Shown here: piece by piece, positions 26,771-36,702 of the stretch
Layout of the letters: each line of letters opens with the position of its first letter
Numbering within the stretch: position 1 is the first letter of the stretch
Notes under the pieces: generated by a model
Seen by the model: the letters and a program-made list of their open reading frames with translations, nothing else
What the model was told of the DNA's origin: nothing
Databases searched by the model: none
Position numbers and translations under genes: made by a program
Assembly: GCA_947846985.1 (NCBI GenBank)
Contig: CANTUZ010000001.1
Span: forward strand, 3,641,504 to 3,705,503
From: Fratercula arctica
Lineage: Eukaryota; Chordata; Aves; Charadriiformes; Alcidae
Reading direction: 5' to 3'
Length of the DNA stretch: 64,000 bases

Positions 26771-27372
26771 TCGTAGAATCACAGAATGGTTTGGGTTGGA
26801 AGGCACCTTAAAGACCATCCAGTTCCAACCCCCTGCCCTGGGCAGGGACAACTCCCACCAGACCAGGTTCCTCCAAGCCCCGTCCAACCTGGCCTTGAAC
26901 CCCTCCAGGGATGGGGCAGCCACAGCTTCTCTGGGCAACCTGGGACAGGGGCTCACCACCCTCACAGCAAAGAATTTCTTCCTGAGGTCTAACCTAAACC
27001 TCCCCTCTTTCAGTGTAAAACCATTCCCCCTTGACCTATTGCAACAGACTCTGATCCAGAGTCCCTCCCCAGCTTTCCTGGAGCCCCCTTAAGGACTGGC
27101 AGGGGCTCTAAGGTCTCCCCAGAGCCTTCTCTTCTCCAGGCTGAACCCCCCCAGCTCTCTCAGCCTGTCCTCACAGCAGAGGGGCTCCAGCCCTCCCAGC
27201 ATCTCCAGGGCTTCTTCTGGCCCCGCTCCAACAGCTCCGTGTCTCTCCTGTGCTGAGGCCCCAGAGCTGGAGGCAGCACTGCAGGGGGGTCTCCCCCGAG
27301 CGGAGCAGAGGGGCAGAATCCCCCCCCTCGCCCTGCTGCCCACGCTGCTGGGGATGCAGCCCAGGATTTTGA
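26771..27372 (-). mobile_element. CR1 LINE fragment, well preserved
   Basis: About 600 bp of minus-strand CR1, from CGTAGAATCACAGAATGGTT through GGGCAGGGACAACTCCCACC to GCTGGGGATGCAGCCCAGGA. Its inner part is almost the exact reverse complement of the plus-strand CR1 at about 50585-50830, so the two copies belong to one young subfamily and lie inverted on either side of LRRC32. Confidence 0.95.
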
Positions 27373-28244
27373 GGAATAATATCATGGAGAGGTCTCATTT
27401 CTCCCTGTTTTCCCTCTCTTTTCTCTTTTTTTCATGTTTTCTTTCCCTCATCCTCCTCATCCCATCCAGAATAACAGAATTGGCTGGAGCAGGCTCATGT
27501 CACTTCTCAGTTGCTTATGCTGCTAACAGAGAAATCCAAATGAGCCATGCTGCACTTTACTCCTGAGGCTTATTCCTCGAGAAAGCTGTTTCTGCTCCCA
27601 GGGAAGTCAGTGGAAGTCTAATTAGTCCCAGATGTTTAGTAATAACAAGTACTTCCTTTTGGTAGAGCCAAACAAAAGCAGTGTTAAAACCGTTAATTAA
27701 ATGGGTTTGGCTCTGTCATCAGGTTATTAACTAATTCCAGTCATGGCAGCCAAGCTAATACTGGCTCTCAGAAGGAGATATAATCTTGCCGTGCTCGACA
27801 CAAAAGGCATGAACTCAGTGTGTGGGTAAATTAGCCCACGTCTGGGCACAGAGCTCAGCTTGTTTTCACACCAAAGGAAAATCTCACCGACTTCAACATC
27901 GGGCTTCCCTCTAATCCTTGGGTCTGCTGCTTGTGCAAACTTTCTCCTACAGGAATAAAAGCTTGATCCAACGGGTAGCGTTGAGTTTCGTAGATGTTAG
28001 ATCAGGCCCTATTGCTGCTGCCTGTGCACGTGCTTGCCTACATCTTTAGTAGATCTCCTTGTTCTCCGTTGGTTGTACGACTCTAAGTATTGGCTCTAAG
28101 ATACAGAGCAGCTGCCCCTGCTTCAGGACCAGAAGGTAATCGTCTAAGGTGGAGTCTGAACACCATAGAAAAATAGGAAGACATAGCTTTGCATCTGTGG
28201 AGCATTCCAAGCCGGTGCTTTAATATATTCACAACCCTGTGCTT
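27373..28244. other. Intergenic between CR1 and LRRC32 3' end
   Basis: No gene. It contains the AT-motif-rich block described separately at 27600-27790. Confidence 0.5.
27600..27790. promoter_or_regulatory. Candidate regulatory block 3' of LRRC32
   Basis: Repeat-free sequence about 0.5 kb beyond the LRRC32 polyadenylation signal, dense in homeodomain-type cores: CTAATTAG at about 27618, GTTAATTAAAT at about 27693 and GTTATTAACTAATT at about 27723. CpG is scarce and there is no open frame. The composition resembles conserved non-coding elements, but this is inference only. Confidence 0.22.
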
Positions 28245-29945
28245 TTTACAAAATTCAAAGGTGTTTTTATTGTACAAAATTCCACAATGAAAACTACCAG
28301 CCAGTTTCTTACATAACCACTTTAAAAATAGAATTATACACCTTTTTGTAGTGTGTTAATTTTGACATTCGCTACCTGGAAGAAACAGAAGTGGAGCAGC
28401 AATTAGACTCTGAGTATTTACCATGACGGGTTTTGGTTTGACCTCTATTTCTCTTAACGTACAGTTTCTGGCCTTAACAGAAAACCTGATACAGCTCCTT
28501 TCGAAGCCGTTGAACCCTGTTAGTAGGTCAGGCTCCCACTGTTGGTGAGCTTCTTTTCACTTCAAAAGGGTGAATCTGCTGTCAGAGTATGGGACATAAC
28601 ATATGTCAGTGTCAGCTTTTAGCAACGCAGCAGGATCTACATAACTTTTCTTACAGCCAGTCCTCTAGTCCATAACATCTTTTTTTAGGGAGAGACAGTG
28701 GACATCTGATCTGAATAATGGCCCAGGACTAGGTTCCCTGTGTATTTTTTTTTCACCTGTATCTTTAAAACACCTTTTTGCTGTCTAACCTTTAAAAATA
28801 GATATATTATTCTTTTGCATTGAAATGCAACTGTATGCAGTGACTTCCCGACGGTATTCCTTAGAAATATAAACATTTCAGTCCAATGTTAGCTGGTTGA
28901 AATTCATTCTCCAAGCTTTTTTCTTTTTCAAAGTGTTCACCCCAGAGATGAATTTCTTCACATTAAACCCAGTTAAATATGTATTGCACGCGAGGGACGA
29001 ATTTCTCCTCTTTGAGTTGAACTGTGGACCTGTGACCTTCTGAGCGGATCTGAATAACATGTAGTGCAGCTGTTTCACGCCTGAGATTTCTCTTCCATCC
29101 CTCGTGGGTATTAAGTGCCAAGACTAATTGACCTCATCCACCTCACGTGTCTGGCCCCAGTGGCTGGAGCAATGTACCACAAGCAAAGAGAGGCGTCCGA
29201 AGAGGTTCCTGCCTCCAAGGTCTTTGGTTTCCCATGGTCAGACATGGATTTTTCTAAATGGCAGCCACAAGACAACAGACACAAAATGTAATTTCCGTTT
29301 TTTGCTAACTTTTCACTATTTTGGAACTCTTAGGAGATTTGCAACCCACTCCGAGGAGTGAAAGATTGTATTTTGGCCTGCCCTGACGTAGGTTTGTATG
29401 ATTTCAGTTTAAGAAGGGTTAGGAGCTAACCAGTTAGGAAAAAGCAAAGCTCAGACCAAATCAAAAGATCTCATGGAGGCACATATCTTTGAGAAGGGCT
29501 TTCGTACTCAACTGGTGTCATCTGTGACTGTCATAAAAAGGTGATGCAGTTACAATGCTAAATTTTCATAAAGTCTTTCTGTGAAGGTGACATCACCAAG
29601 TGTCTCTGAACTTTGTGAAAAGTCTCAAGACCTTAGAGGGCTTTTTCCTTTGGTCTGGTTTAAATTACACGTCCCTCAAAACAACATCAGGGCTTTACAG
29701 TGGCCTCTTCTACCACTGTATAAGCTTTTAAAGCAGTTCTGCTTGTGAATGAAGCAAGTGCAAAACACGACAAATTCTCCTTTCAGTCCCTGCAACCCAG
29801 AGCACTATAGTGGTGCAGTTCAGGGGCACTTAGAAACCATCTTAAAATCCACAGTTAAAAATCAAAGATGAGAATTTTACCCTTCATTTCTACACACCGG
29901 CAGTGTAGCACCTGATTTCTTCGGTTTTCAAGGCATTTTGTGTTC
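28245..29945 (-). other. LRRC32: LRRC32 3' UTR (predicted)
   Basis: The LRRC32 stop codon TAG occupies 29948-29946. The first canonical polyadenylation signal downstream on the minus strand is at 28271-28266, which gives a 3' UTR of about 1.7 kb. The span is AT-rich, has no repeat insertions that I can see and contains no long open frame on the coding strand. Human LRRC32 also has a 3' UTR of kilobase scale. Confidence 0.7.
28266..28271 (-). terminator. LRRC32 polyadenylation signal AATAAA
   Basis: On the minus strand the sequence reads TTTTGTACAATAAAAACACC, with a GT-rich stretch (GGGTTGTGAATAT) about 30-45 nt further on, the usual arrangement of signal, cleavage site and downstream element. 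Cleavage is expected at about 28255-28245. It is the first AATAAA after the LRRC32 stop codon. Confidence 0.65.
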
Positions 29946-31886
29946 CTATGCTTTAAACTGATGGCTAAATTTTTGCCTGCGGAAGCAAAAAAATGAACCC
30001 ACGCCAATGATGATCACGGATAAAACCAACACAAATGTTAATATAATAAGGAAGTTGATTTTCTTCAGATCCTCTTTTTCACAGTCTTCTGGTCTAAGGT
30101 TCCCGATGTGCATTTCTTCCTGGTACCCAAAGTTCTGAGTGTAGTGGCACGTTAAGTGCTCCACGTTGGAGATATGGACATTTTTGTTCTGGATCATTGA
30201 TGAGAGCCAGATGTTTCCGCAGCAGTTGAGTGGGTTCCCAGTGAGATACAAATTTTTAAGGGAATTTTCTAATGCTAAAATATTGCTGTTCTGTAATGTG
30301 CTAAACCTATTGTTCCGTAGGTCCAGAACTTCCAGTGGAGAGTCACTACCCCACTTAGGCAGCCAGTTCAGCTGGTTTTCAGAGAGGTTTAAATGTTTAA
30401 GGTGACTAAAACAAGGCAAGTCAATATTTAAATCTATCAAGCTATTGCCATGTAAATACAAATATTCCAGAGACTTTTCCAGTCCTGATAATGCTTTAAC
30501 TTCTATTTTCAGTCCGGGGTTCATGGAGAGATCCAAGACAATCAGAGAAGTCTTGTAGAAAGTGTATGCTGGTAGGACGTTCAGCATGTTGTTGGCTAGG
30601 TACAAGTAATGAAGAGTAGGACAATCAACAAATGATACACAACCACTTTCCTCTCCAGCAAGTCTTTGCTTAGCTAATCCTGAGTACATGCTGCAAAGGC
30701 TGATATTATTGCTCTGTAGGTTAAGCAGTCTGAGGCTAGGAAGACTTGAGAAGATATCAAACTGCAGGGTCTGAAGATGGTTGCTTTGAATATAGAGCTC
30801 CTTCAAATTTGACAACGTGCCAGCATCCAGGAGCAGGCTCTGCAAAGCATTGTAGCTCAAGTCGAGGACAGTTAGGGAGATCAATGCACTGTCATAAGTT
30901 ACTGCAAATGCCTGAAGACAGTTTTTACTGAGATTAAGGGTGTGAAGGGACAACATCGACTCAAAGAACTCATCCGGAACGGATTTGATCTCATTATAAC
31001 TTAAGTCTAAATATACAAGCTGGGATAAATAAAGAGAACTTTTGTTTCTACTTTGCTTCTGATCAAGAAGATGAAAAGAAGCATCTAACCATTCGTTTTC
31101 CATATAGTCCATTTTATTATGAGGGGATTCAGCAGTGAGCTGGATTAAATTCTTTGATAAATTCAGAGTTACTAGTTTATTTACCTGGGGGAAGACTGGG
31201 AAGTGAAGCAGTTTGTTTTCACTCAGATCCAAACATCTTAAGCTATATTCATCATCTGACTTTGCGGTGTGGAAGGTCTCAATGCTATTCCTGCTAAGGT
31301 CAAGTATCTCCAGCTGCCTGAGGTTGAAATCAGAGATGCAAGTAATTGAATTCATGGAGAGATTGAGTTTGGAAAGGTTCACTAGAGTCTCAAAAGCACC
31401 TTCTTCTATTTCCATGATGATATTACTCTGAAGATCTATCTCCACAAGATTGGGAGATCCCTGAAACATCTTGTGTGATATCATTATAATACTGTTGTCT
31501 GCCAAGGAAAGATACCGCAGTGCTGGAGCTTGTTTAATGAAATACTCAGCCATCCCGTTGTACAGACTGTTGTGGGACAAGTCCAGTATTTCCACTTTGG
31601 GTAAAAGTCCAATCCCCTCTGTCCCATTCTGAGCAAGCTCATATAAGCGATTGTTGGCTAAATTTATTTCCAGCAAACTCGTCATGTGTGCAAAGACTCC
31701 AGGCGTGATGAAGCTTATCTGGTTAGAGCTTAAATCCAGGCACTGGAGGGAGGTGTAAAATGGTAACGGCATTTCAGGGATGCTTTGAATCAGATTTCCA
31801 GACAGATCTATTTTGTTTACATTCGGATGGAGCCCGGGAGGGATTTGGTGAAGGTCTTTGTTGTGGCAAAATGCCTGCGAGTTTGC
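29946..31886 (-). CDS. LRRC32: LRRC32 (GARP), main coding exon (exon 3 of model)
   Basis: This exon encodes residues 30-675 of a 675-residue model; human GARP has 662. GARP is a type I membrane protein that binds latent TGF-beta covalently on regulatory T cells, platelets and other cells and presents it to integrins for activation. Visible are 21 leucine-rich repeats of the form LxxLxLxxNxL (about residues 53-585), interrupted after repeat 10 by a repeat-free hinge at about 282-316. A cysteine-capped C-terminal LRR flank follows (Cys584, 585, 609, 631), then one hydrophobic membrane segment at about 639-663 and a short basic tail ending RRQKFSHQFKA, close to the human RRQKFNQQYKA. Cys212 (in SITCISDF) and Cys352 (in LSKNCLQAF) match human Cys211 and Cys350, which bond to the TGF-beta prodomain. 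Several N-x-S/T sites are present. The exon begins after a pyrimidine-rich acceptor ending CAG at 31889-31887. The frame runs open upstream to a Met at 31967, but those 27 residues are intron read-through. Assignment over the relative LRRC33 rests on the tail and cysteine positions. Confidence 0.97.
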   Translation of the reverse strand, partial: ANSQAFCHNKDLHQIPPGLHPNVNKIDLSGNLIQSIPEMPLPFYTSLQCLDLSSNQISFITPGVFAHMTSLLEINLANNRLYELAQNGTEGIGLLPKVEILDLSHNSLYNGMAEYFIKQAPALRYLSLADNSIIMISHKMFQGSPNLVEIDLQSNIIMEIEEGAFETLVNLSKLNLSMNSITCISDFNLRQLEILDLSRNSIETFHTAKSDDEYSLRCLDLSENKLLHFPVFPQVNKLVTLNLSKNLIQLTAESPHNKMDYMENEWLDASFHLLDQKQSRNKSSLYLSQLVYLDLSYNEIKSVPDEFFESMLSLHTLNLSKNCLQAFAVTYDSALISLTVLDLSYNALQSLLLDAGTLSNLKELYIQSNHLQTLQFDIFSSLPSLRLLNLQSNNISLCSMYSGLAKQRLAGEESGCVSFVDCPTLHYLYLANNMLNVLPAYTFYKTSLIVLDLSMNPGLKIEVKALSGLEKSLEYLYLHGNSLIDLNIDLPCFSHLKHLNLSENQLNWLPKWGSDSPLEVLDLRNNRFSTLQNSNILALENSLKNLYLTGNPLNCCGNIWLSSMIQNKNVHISNVEHLTCHYTQNFGYQEEMHIGNLRPEDCEKEDLKKINFLIILTFVLVLSVIIIGVGSFFCFRRQKFSHQFKA

Positions 31887-33402
31887 CTGCCGGAAAAAAA
31901 GAGAGAGAAGGGGTTGCCACGTGACAAATGAAAAACATCTTTGCATGAAATATAAAGAAAATAACATTCAGCATCCAATCAGATCCTTCTTCTGAAACAC
32001 TGATTGCACTATTTTCTCTGAGCATCCAGACAGCAAGAACAACAACCCTAACGCTTCTTTGCAGCTAACAGCACTCATTTCATTTTAAAGACATTTAAAG
32101 ACATCTGACTTGCAACAATAGAGAGTTTTATCTGCATGTGATACCTTCTAAATGTTTTCCATTTTGTACCTTTTCTCCAGTCTCATTTTAACAGTCCTAA
32201 TTGAAGGAGTTTTGCCCGCTTTCCATTTCAGTCAAGCACTGTTTCCTCACTTTTGTTCTGATGTTTAATTTTCTGAGCTTCACCACTGTATCTGATTTTG
32301 CAAACTCTACTTGCAATACTGAGTAGTACTTACAAGAGCTCCACTCTGTTGGTAGCATAGCTCCCAAAGCAAGGAGGTGGAGAAATGTATAAGGATCCTC
32401 TGGCACAAAACCCATCTCTCTCCTTCTTAGTCACACCCCTTGGATATTTAATTGTGTCTTCCTTTAGCCATGGCTTAGTTAAACAATGCATTTTTAACCA
32501 AAAGTATTCAACTGCTGAAACATTTCTGATGGAAGCCTCTAAACTCCTCCTCCTTTTACTATCCTTGTTTATCCTTTTCCTAAGGCAACAGTTCCCTTCT
32601 TCTTGTATGTATGCCTTATGAAACCGCCCACACAAGACTCCCATGATACGACACGGAAAAGAAAATTTATGTAAAGCTAACTTTTAAGATGAAGAAAAAG
32701 CTGTGACGTGCAGTGAGGGCCATGCCTTCTCAGTCCAATTCTCAGCAGCAGGGTAGAGAAAAAACCCGAGTATCACAGGCAAATTCATCTTCCAGATGCA
32801 TGGCTGTTTAATTGCAGCTAGGACTGAATCTGAGTCCAGAGCAAAATTTGGAGTGTGTGCTCATAAGGAACATTGGAAACATGAACATGCTCAACCTTGC
32901 ATAAATGTCAAACTGTATTTTGTTTTTATGGAGAACATACAGCAGTGGGAGGAAGTGGAATGTGAAAGGCTTAGGCAGCATTTAATCTACTGTAGGAAAA
33001 CTCTTGTTATGAATGTATTTGGGTGACTGGGTCATGGACTGTTTGTAGAAAGATCAGAAAGGAAAGAAAGAAAAAAAAAAACTGTTGAATCTTAATTTCT
33101 ATGGAGAAGCAGAATCCAAATTCCATGACGCAAAGCTTTTCAGGCATGAAAGAAACATTAAAAGTAAAAATATATTAAACCCCATCTGTTTCATGTGGAC
33201 TTTTAGGTGAATGAAGTGGCAGGTCTGTTTAGGAGAAGTGGGGCAATAGTCAGCATTTTGTGAATCTTTTCTGCATCATGTGAGTTTTGGAGACCACACA
33301 AAAATGTGCCAGAGGAGTGCAAGTGCTCATCCAAACTCTGGATATACGCAGGCTGCTCCGCAGTCCTTCCCATGATACATCTTTCTCAAAGATCCCAAGT
33401 AA

Positions 33403-33480
33403 ATCATAGAATCATAGAATTGCCTAGGTTGGAAAGGACTTTTCAGATCCTCTAGTCCAACCATGAGATGGCCTTCTAAA
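33403..33480 (-). mobile_element. CR1 LINE fragment, short 3' end
   Basis: ATCATAGAATCATAGAATTG followed by CCTAGGTTGGAAAGGACTTT marks about 80 bp of strongly 5'-truncated minus-strand CR1 inside LRRC32 intron 2, in the same orientation as the gene. Confidence 0.9.
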
Positions 33481-35399
33481 ACCTGAATCCCCTCCTTTTT
33501 TCCTTCCAACTCACTCACACAAATCCCAGCTAAATAAAAGAAAAGAAGGGAATTTTCTGTCTTCTTCCTGACAGTATTTCTTTCCTGCAAAGCCACTGTA
33601 GAATTGCTTGTTTTGAGTTAAACTGCAAACAGTGTTGGTCTTAGCTTCGAGGCCCAAATAACAGAGCAGGAAGTCTCCTCCTCTTTGTTTTGTGGAAGAG
33701 GGAGAAGCCAGAAAGATGCAAAAATCCAGAGTGAAAAAGCAGCAGCCGCTTTGCAACCGAAGGCAGATGCCAGGTTTCTTCCCACACTTTGAGCCAGATC
33801 TCAACAAGGGTTGAGCACCCTCCGCTCCCTCTGGGCACCTGGCATCTTAGCAAAGTCCTGATCCAGCTCCCATCAAGGCCAGCCAGCTGGTTTTCACTGA
33901 AGTCGATGGGGAAGAGGTCAGTCCCAGTTCACTGCATATCTTGCAGGATTGGGCCTTTAATCTGCATCTACTGAACCCTCCCTGTGATAAAAGGGACTGA
34001 TAAAATCTATACCTCCCACTGTCTGCCATTTGTTCCTATAACTTCTCCTCCCATTTTTTTTTTTTTAAACGTTCATTCCTTTTCACTGACTATTTTGATC
34101 CTCGCTGAATTTCTTATCTAGTCTGTTCTGTACCACCTTTTCTTCCCTGAGGCTCAAACTGCATGAATTTTGTTCTTAGTGGTAGGGAAGAAAAGATGAT
34201 GCGCATCTCAGTGGGATGGAACAAACAGCATCTGTTTGCGTGTATGCCCCAGCCTCCCACCCCATAGCCCAATGGGTTGGCAGCCTGAGGCTGAAAAAGA
34301 GATTTTTGCCAGTCTCACATTCTGACTTCATCATCTCTGCCGGTGCTGCCACCAGTTTGTTTGAAGTCCATTGGCAAGAAGTACCGCAGGGTGGGGAGCA
34401 CTTGGTTCCTCCCGTGTCTGGTCGCATTCAGGTGCTGGCGAAAAAATGACCCAGAATCTCAAAACCTGAGTATCGTTTGGATTCTGATTCCAGTTCTTCA
34501 CTGCTCAGCACTGGGTGGAAGTTGTCACCCACCTTGTTAAGAGCCCTACCAGCAAAGCAGCTGGATCCAGGCCTCCACTCATGTTCTCCTGTAGCAACTC
34601 ACAAGCATTTGAACCAAAAAATTTGGGCTGGAGCCACTTGGTGCTACACTTGCACTTGCACGGTGTGCATGCCCATTCTCTAGAGGAGCTGCCCAAGTGG
34701 AGGCTCAGCTACACAACCAAACCTTAGAAATTTCCCCAGGTACCACATACCAGCTGACCTATGATAACCAGTCATGCACATGTTCTTCATCACCTCAATG
34801 CAAGGTAAGATACTAAGAAACCCTTCCCTTCTGTAAATTATTTGAAAAATCCTTCTTTACCAGTTAACAAAAATTAGCAGAAACATCTTTTTTTGGGAGG
34901 TAAAACACGAACTAGTTGAAAACCCTCTCTTTGGAAGGGAACGTAAGTTAGGAAGAACCTCCTGACATTTCAGCTGTGCCTCCATGTCTTGCTAACAGGC
35001 AGATGTGCAGTAACTTGTATAATCAGTGCAACTCACTCCCGTATCAGGGGTCTGGTAGGGACTGCTGACTTCCTAAAACCTCTCTTACAAGACTTTGGTT
35101 CAATGACAGAAGCACCAGTGGTGAGTCAGAGAGGGGTATGAGTTTCTGACTCATGCCTCTTCCATGGGATTTGGGATGAAAGTTTCCGTTTCTGAGCTTT
35201 TGCTATTCCAAAGGTGTCACCACAGGGAAAGCACCACGTAAAACAGCGAGGCTGTGATGAAGAATTATCATGTGAAGTAAGCAGGACTCTCAGTGGACCA
35301 ATCAGCTAATACAGTAGCTCCCTCTTTCTTTAAACTGTGTTTGGATTTACACCCTTCTCTTTCCATTGGACCAAGCACCCAGCAAAGGAGGATAATCAA

Positions 35400-35720
35400 C
35401 ATTGACATTAGCGATGCTGAGCTGTTAATTTATACCAGATGAGAATCCCAGCCCCTGACTGCAGCGTGTTTTCTGTCAGGGCCGAATTTATCCCGGCCTC
35501 ATTGCGTAGAGCCTTGGGTTGTTGGCTTGATGAAAGCAGTTTACAGTGGAGTGGTGGAAACAAGCATGTGTTTACTTTTCAGCAATTGGCCTGATCTGTG
35601 ACCTGTCAAGAAATGGGACGGGGAGAATCTGCTCGGATTATTGTGCATCTCGCCCAGCCTTCATATGACTATGATACATGGGACCCAAATTGATATGTTT
35701 ACAGTGGCTTCATCAGTCTT
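35400..35720. promoter_or_regulatory. Candidate intronic regulatory block in LRRC32
   Basis: A repeat-free stretch of intron 2 with two forkhead-type TGTTTAC motifs (35569-35575 and 35696-35702), a CAATTGGCC element and balanced, non-low-complexity composition. It has no open coding frame. The idea of an enhancer is inference from motif content and lack of repeats; no conservation data are available here. Confidence 0.25.
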
Positions 35721-35938
35721 CCCTCTCCAGCCAATGAACTGAGCTACCCAGTCACCTTCCCAAGATCTTTTTATATATACTAGGTCTTAATTTCTCTGGA
35801 ATTCAGGAAGTGCAGCAATACAGCAGGGTGGGCCGGAATGGAATGAGTCCCATAAGGGAGATGTGTACAGCTAGCAAATTATTTTTTTTCCCTATTTTGG
35901 AAGTTCTTGAGGATTTGTGCTGAACAGCTTCAACATTT

Positions 35939-35957
35939 AAAAAAAAAAAAAAAAAAA
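35939..35957. repeat. Poly-A tract in LRRC32 intron 2
   Basis: About 19 consecutive A, which is poly-T in the LRRC32 transcript sense. No element body was identified. Confidence 0.7.
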
Positions 35958-36615
35958 GATAAGTATTTTTAAATGGCCTGTTATGGTCAGCAGCAGTTGG
36001 ATAGGGAAGGGAGCAAGTTCAGCTGTGAACGTTTGTGATATTGCACCAGGTGCTTGCAAAAATTCAAGAAGCAAACTTTGTACAGGAACAAGAGGCGTTA
36101 TCACTTTTTGTACCTCCAGCAGAAGTCAGGTACAACTCCCCTGGCCGCAATGCTGTGTCAGGGCAGAGGAGGTCATTCTCCCTCTTGTCACAAAAGGGCC
36201 GGTATAGATGCATTTCACAGAAGATGCTTTATTTAAAGCACAGAGAACTGAGGCCTGACATAAAGGAGTCGATTTTAGGTCTAAGTTCTTTCACTATGTC
36301 AGCCACAGAATCCCTGTAGTCTTGGGGAAATCAGGTCAAATTTCTTTCAGCTAGCTCCCTCTTATTAAAAAATGGAGATAAGGACCCTTCTTTGTTACAC
36401 TCTTTTATGTGCTGTCAGTACAGCGAGGACACAGCCCAGGAAGAGCCTGAAGAGCATCCACCAACCCAGCAAAGCCCATCTCTGCCATCACGAAGAGCCT
36501 GGTCCTGGGAGGGTTTCCCTTCTCAGAGACCACAGCTATTTGTGCCGTGCCTATAACAAGGGGGTCCCAACCTCATGCAGGATGTCAAGGGACCCGAGTA
36601 GGGTGACAGCCTTAC

Positions 36616-36702
36616 CGTTTCACAGGACATCCCCTCCGTGGGCTGATTGTTAGAGGTTCCTCTGTTCACCACTGCCAGGAAGAAGACAATGTACAGTTTC
36701 AT
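36616..36702 (-). CDS. LRRC32: LRRC32 signal-peptide coding exon (exon 2 of model)
   Basis: This 87-nt segment encodes residues 1-29, starting MKLYIVFFLAVVNRG. It has a one-residue basic n-region and a hydrophobic core (about residues 3-12), so it is a signal peptide that sends the protein to the ER; cleavage probably falls near residues 16-19. The last codon is ACG, followed by donor GTAAGG. Joined in phase 0 to the acceptor at 31886, it gives C-ET-ANSQAF-C, with nine residues from cysteine to cysteine, the same spacing as the N-terminal cysteine cap of human GARP. That match is the main reason for choosing this exon. The start codon context is AACCATGA (A at -3). Just 5' of it is a splice acceptor (CCTGCAG at 36713-36707), so the transcribed exon runs 36616-36706 with four untranslated bases and an upstream non-coding exon is required. 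The human gene also has non-coding 5' exon sequence. Confidence 0.93.

Larger units (their letters stand above)
31887..36615 (-). other. LRRC32: LRRC32 intron 2
   Basis: This 4729-bp intron separates the signal-peptide exon from the repeat exon, with GTAAGG at the donor and a T-rich tract ending CCGGCAG at the acceptor. It interrupts the coding sequence between codons 29 and 30 in phase 0. It contains a short minus-strand CR1 3' end at 33403-33480 and a motif-rich block at 35400-35720. No other gene is seen inside it. Confidence 0.9.

Noticed and set aside
31887..31967. Met at 31967 as LRRC32 start
   Set aside because: The 27 extra codons are intron read-through; a clear acceptor lies at 31889-31887 and the spliced product restores the N-terminal cap.
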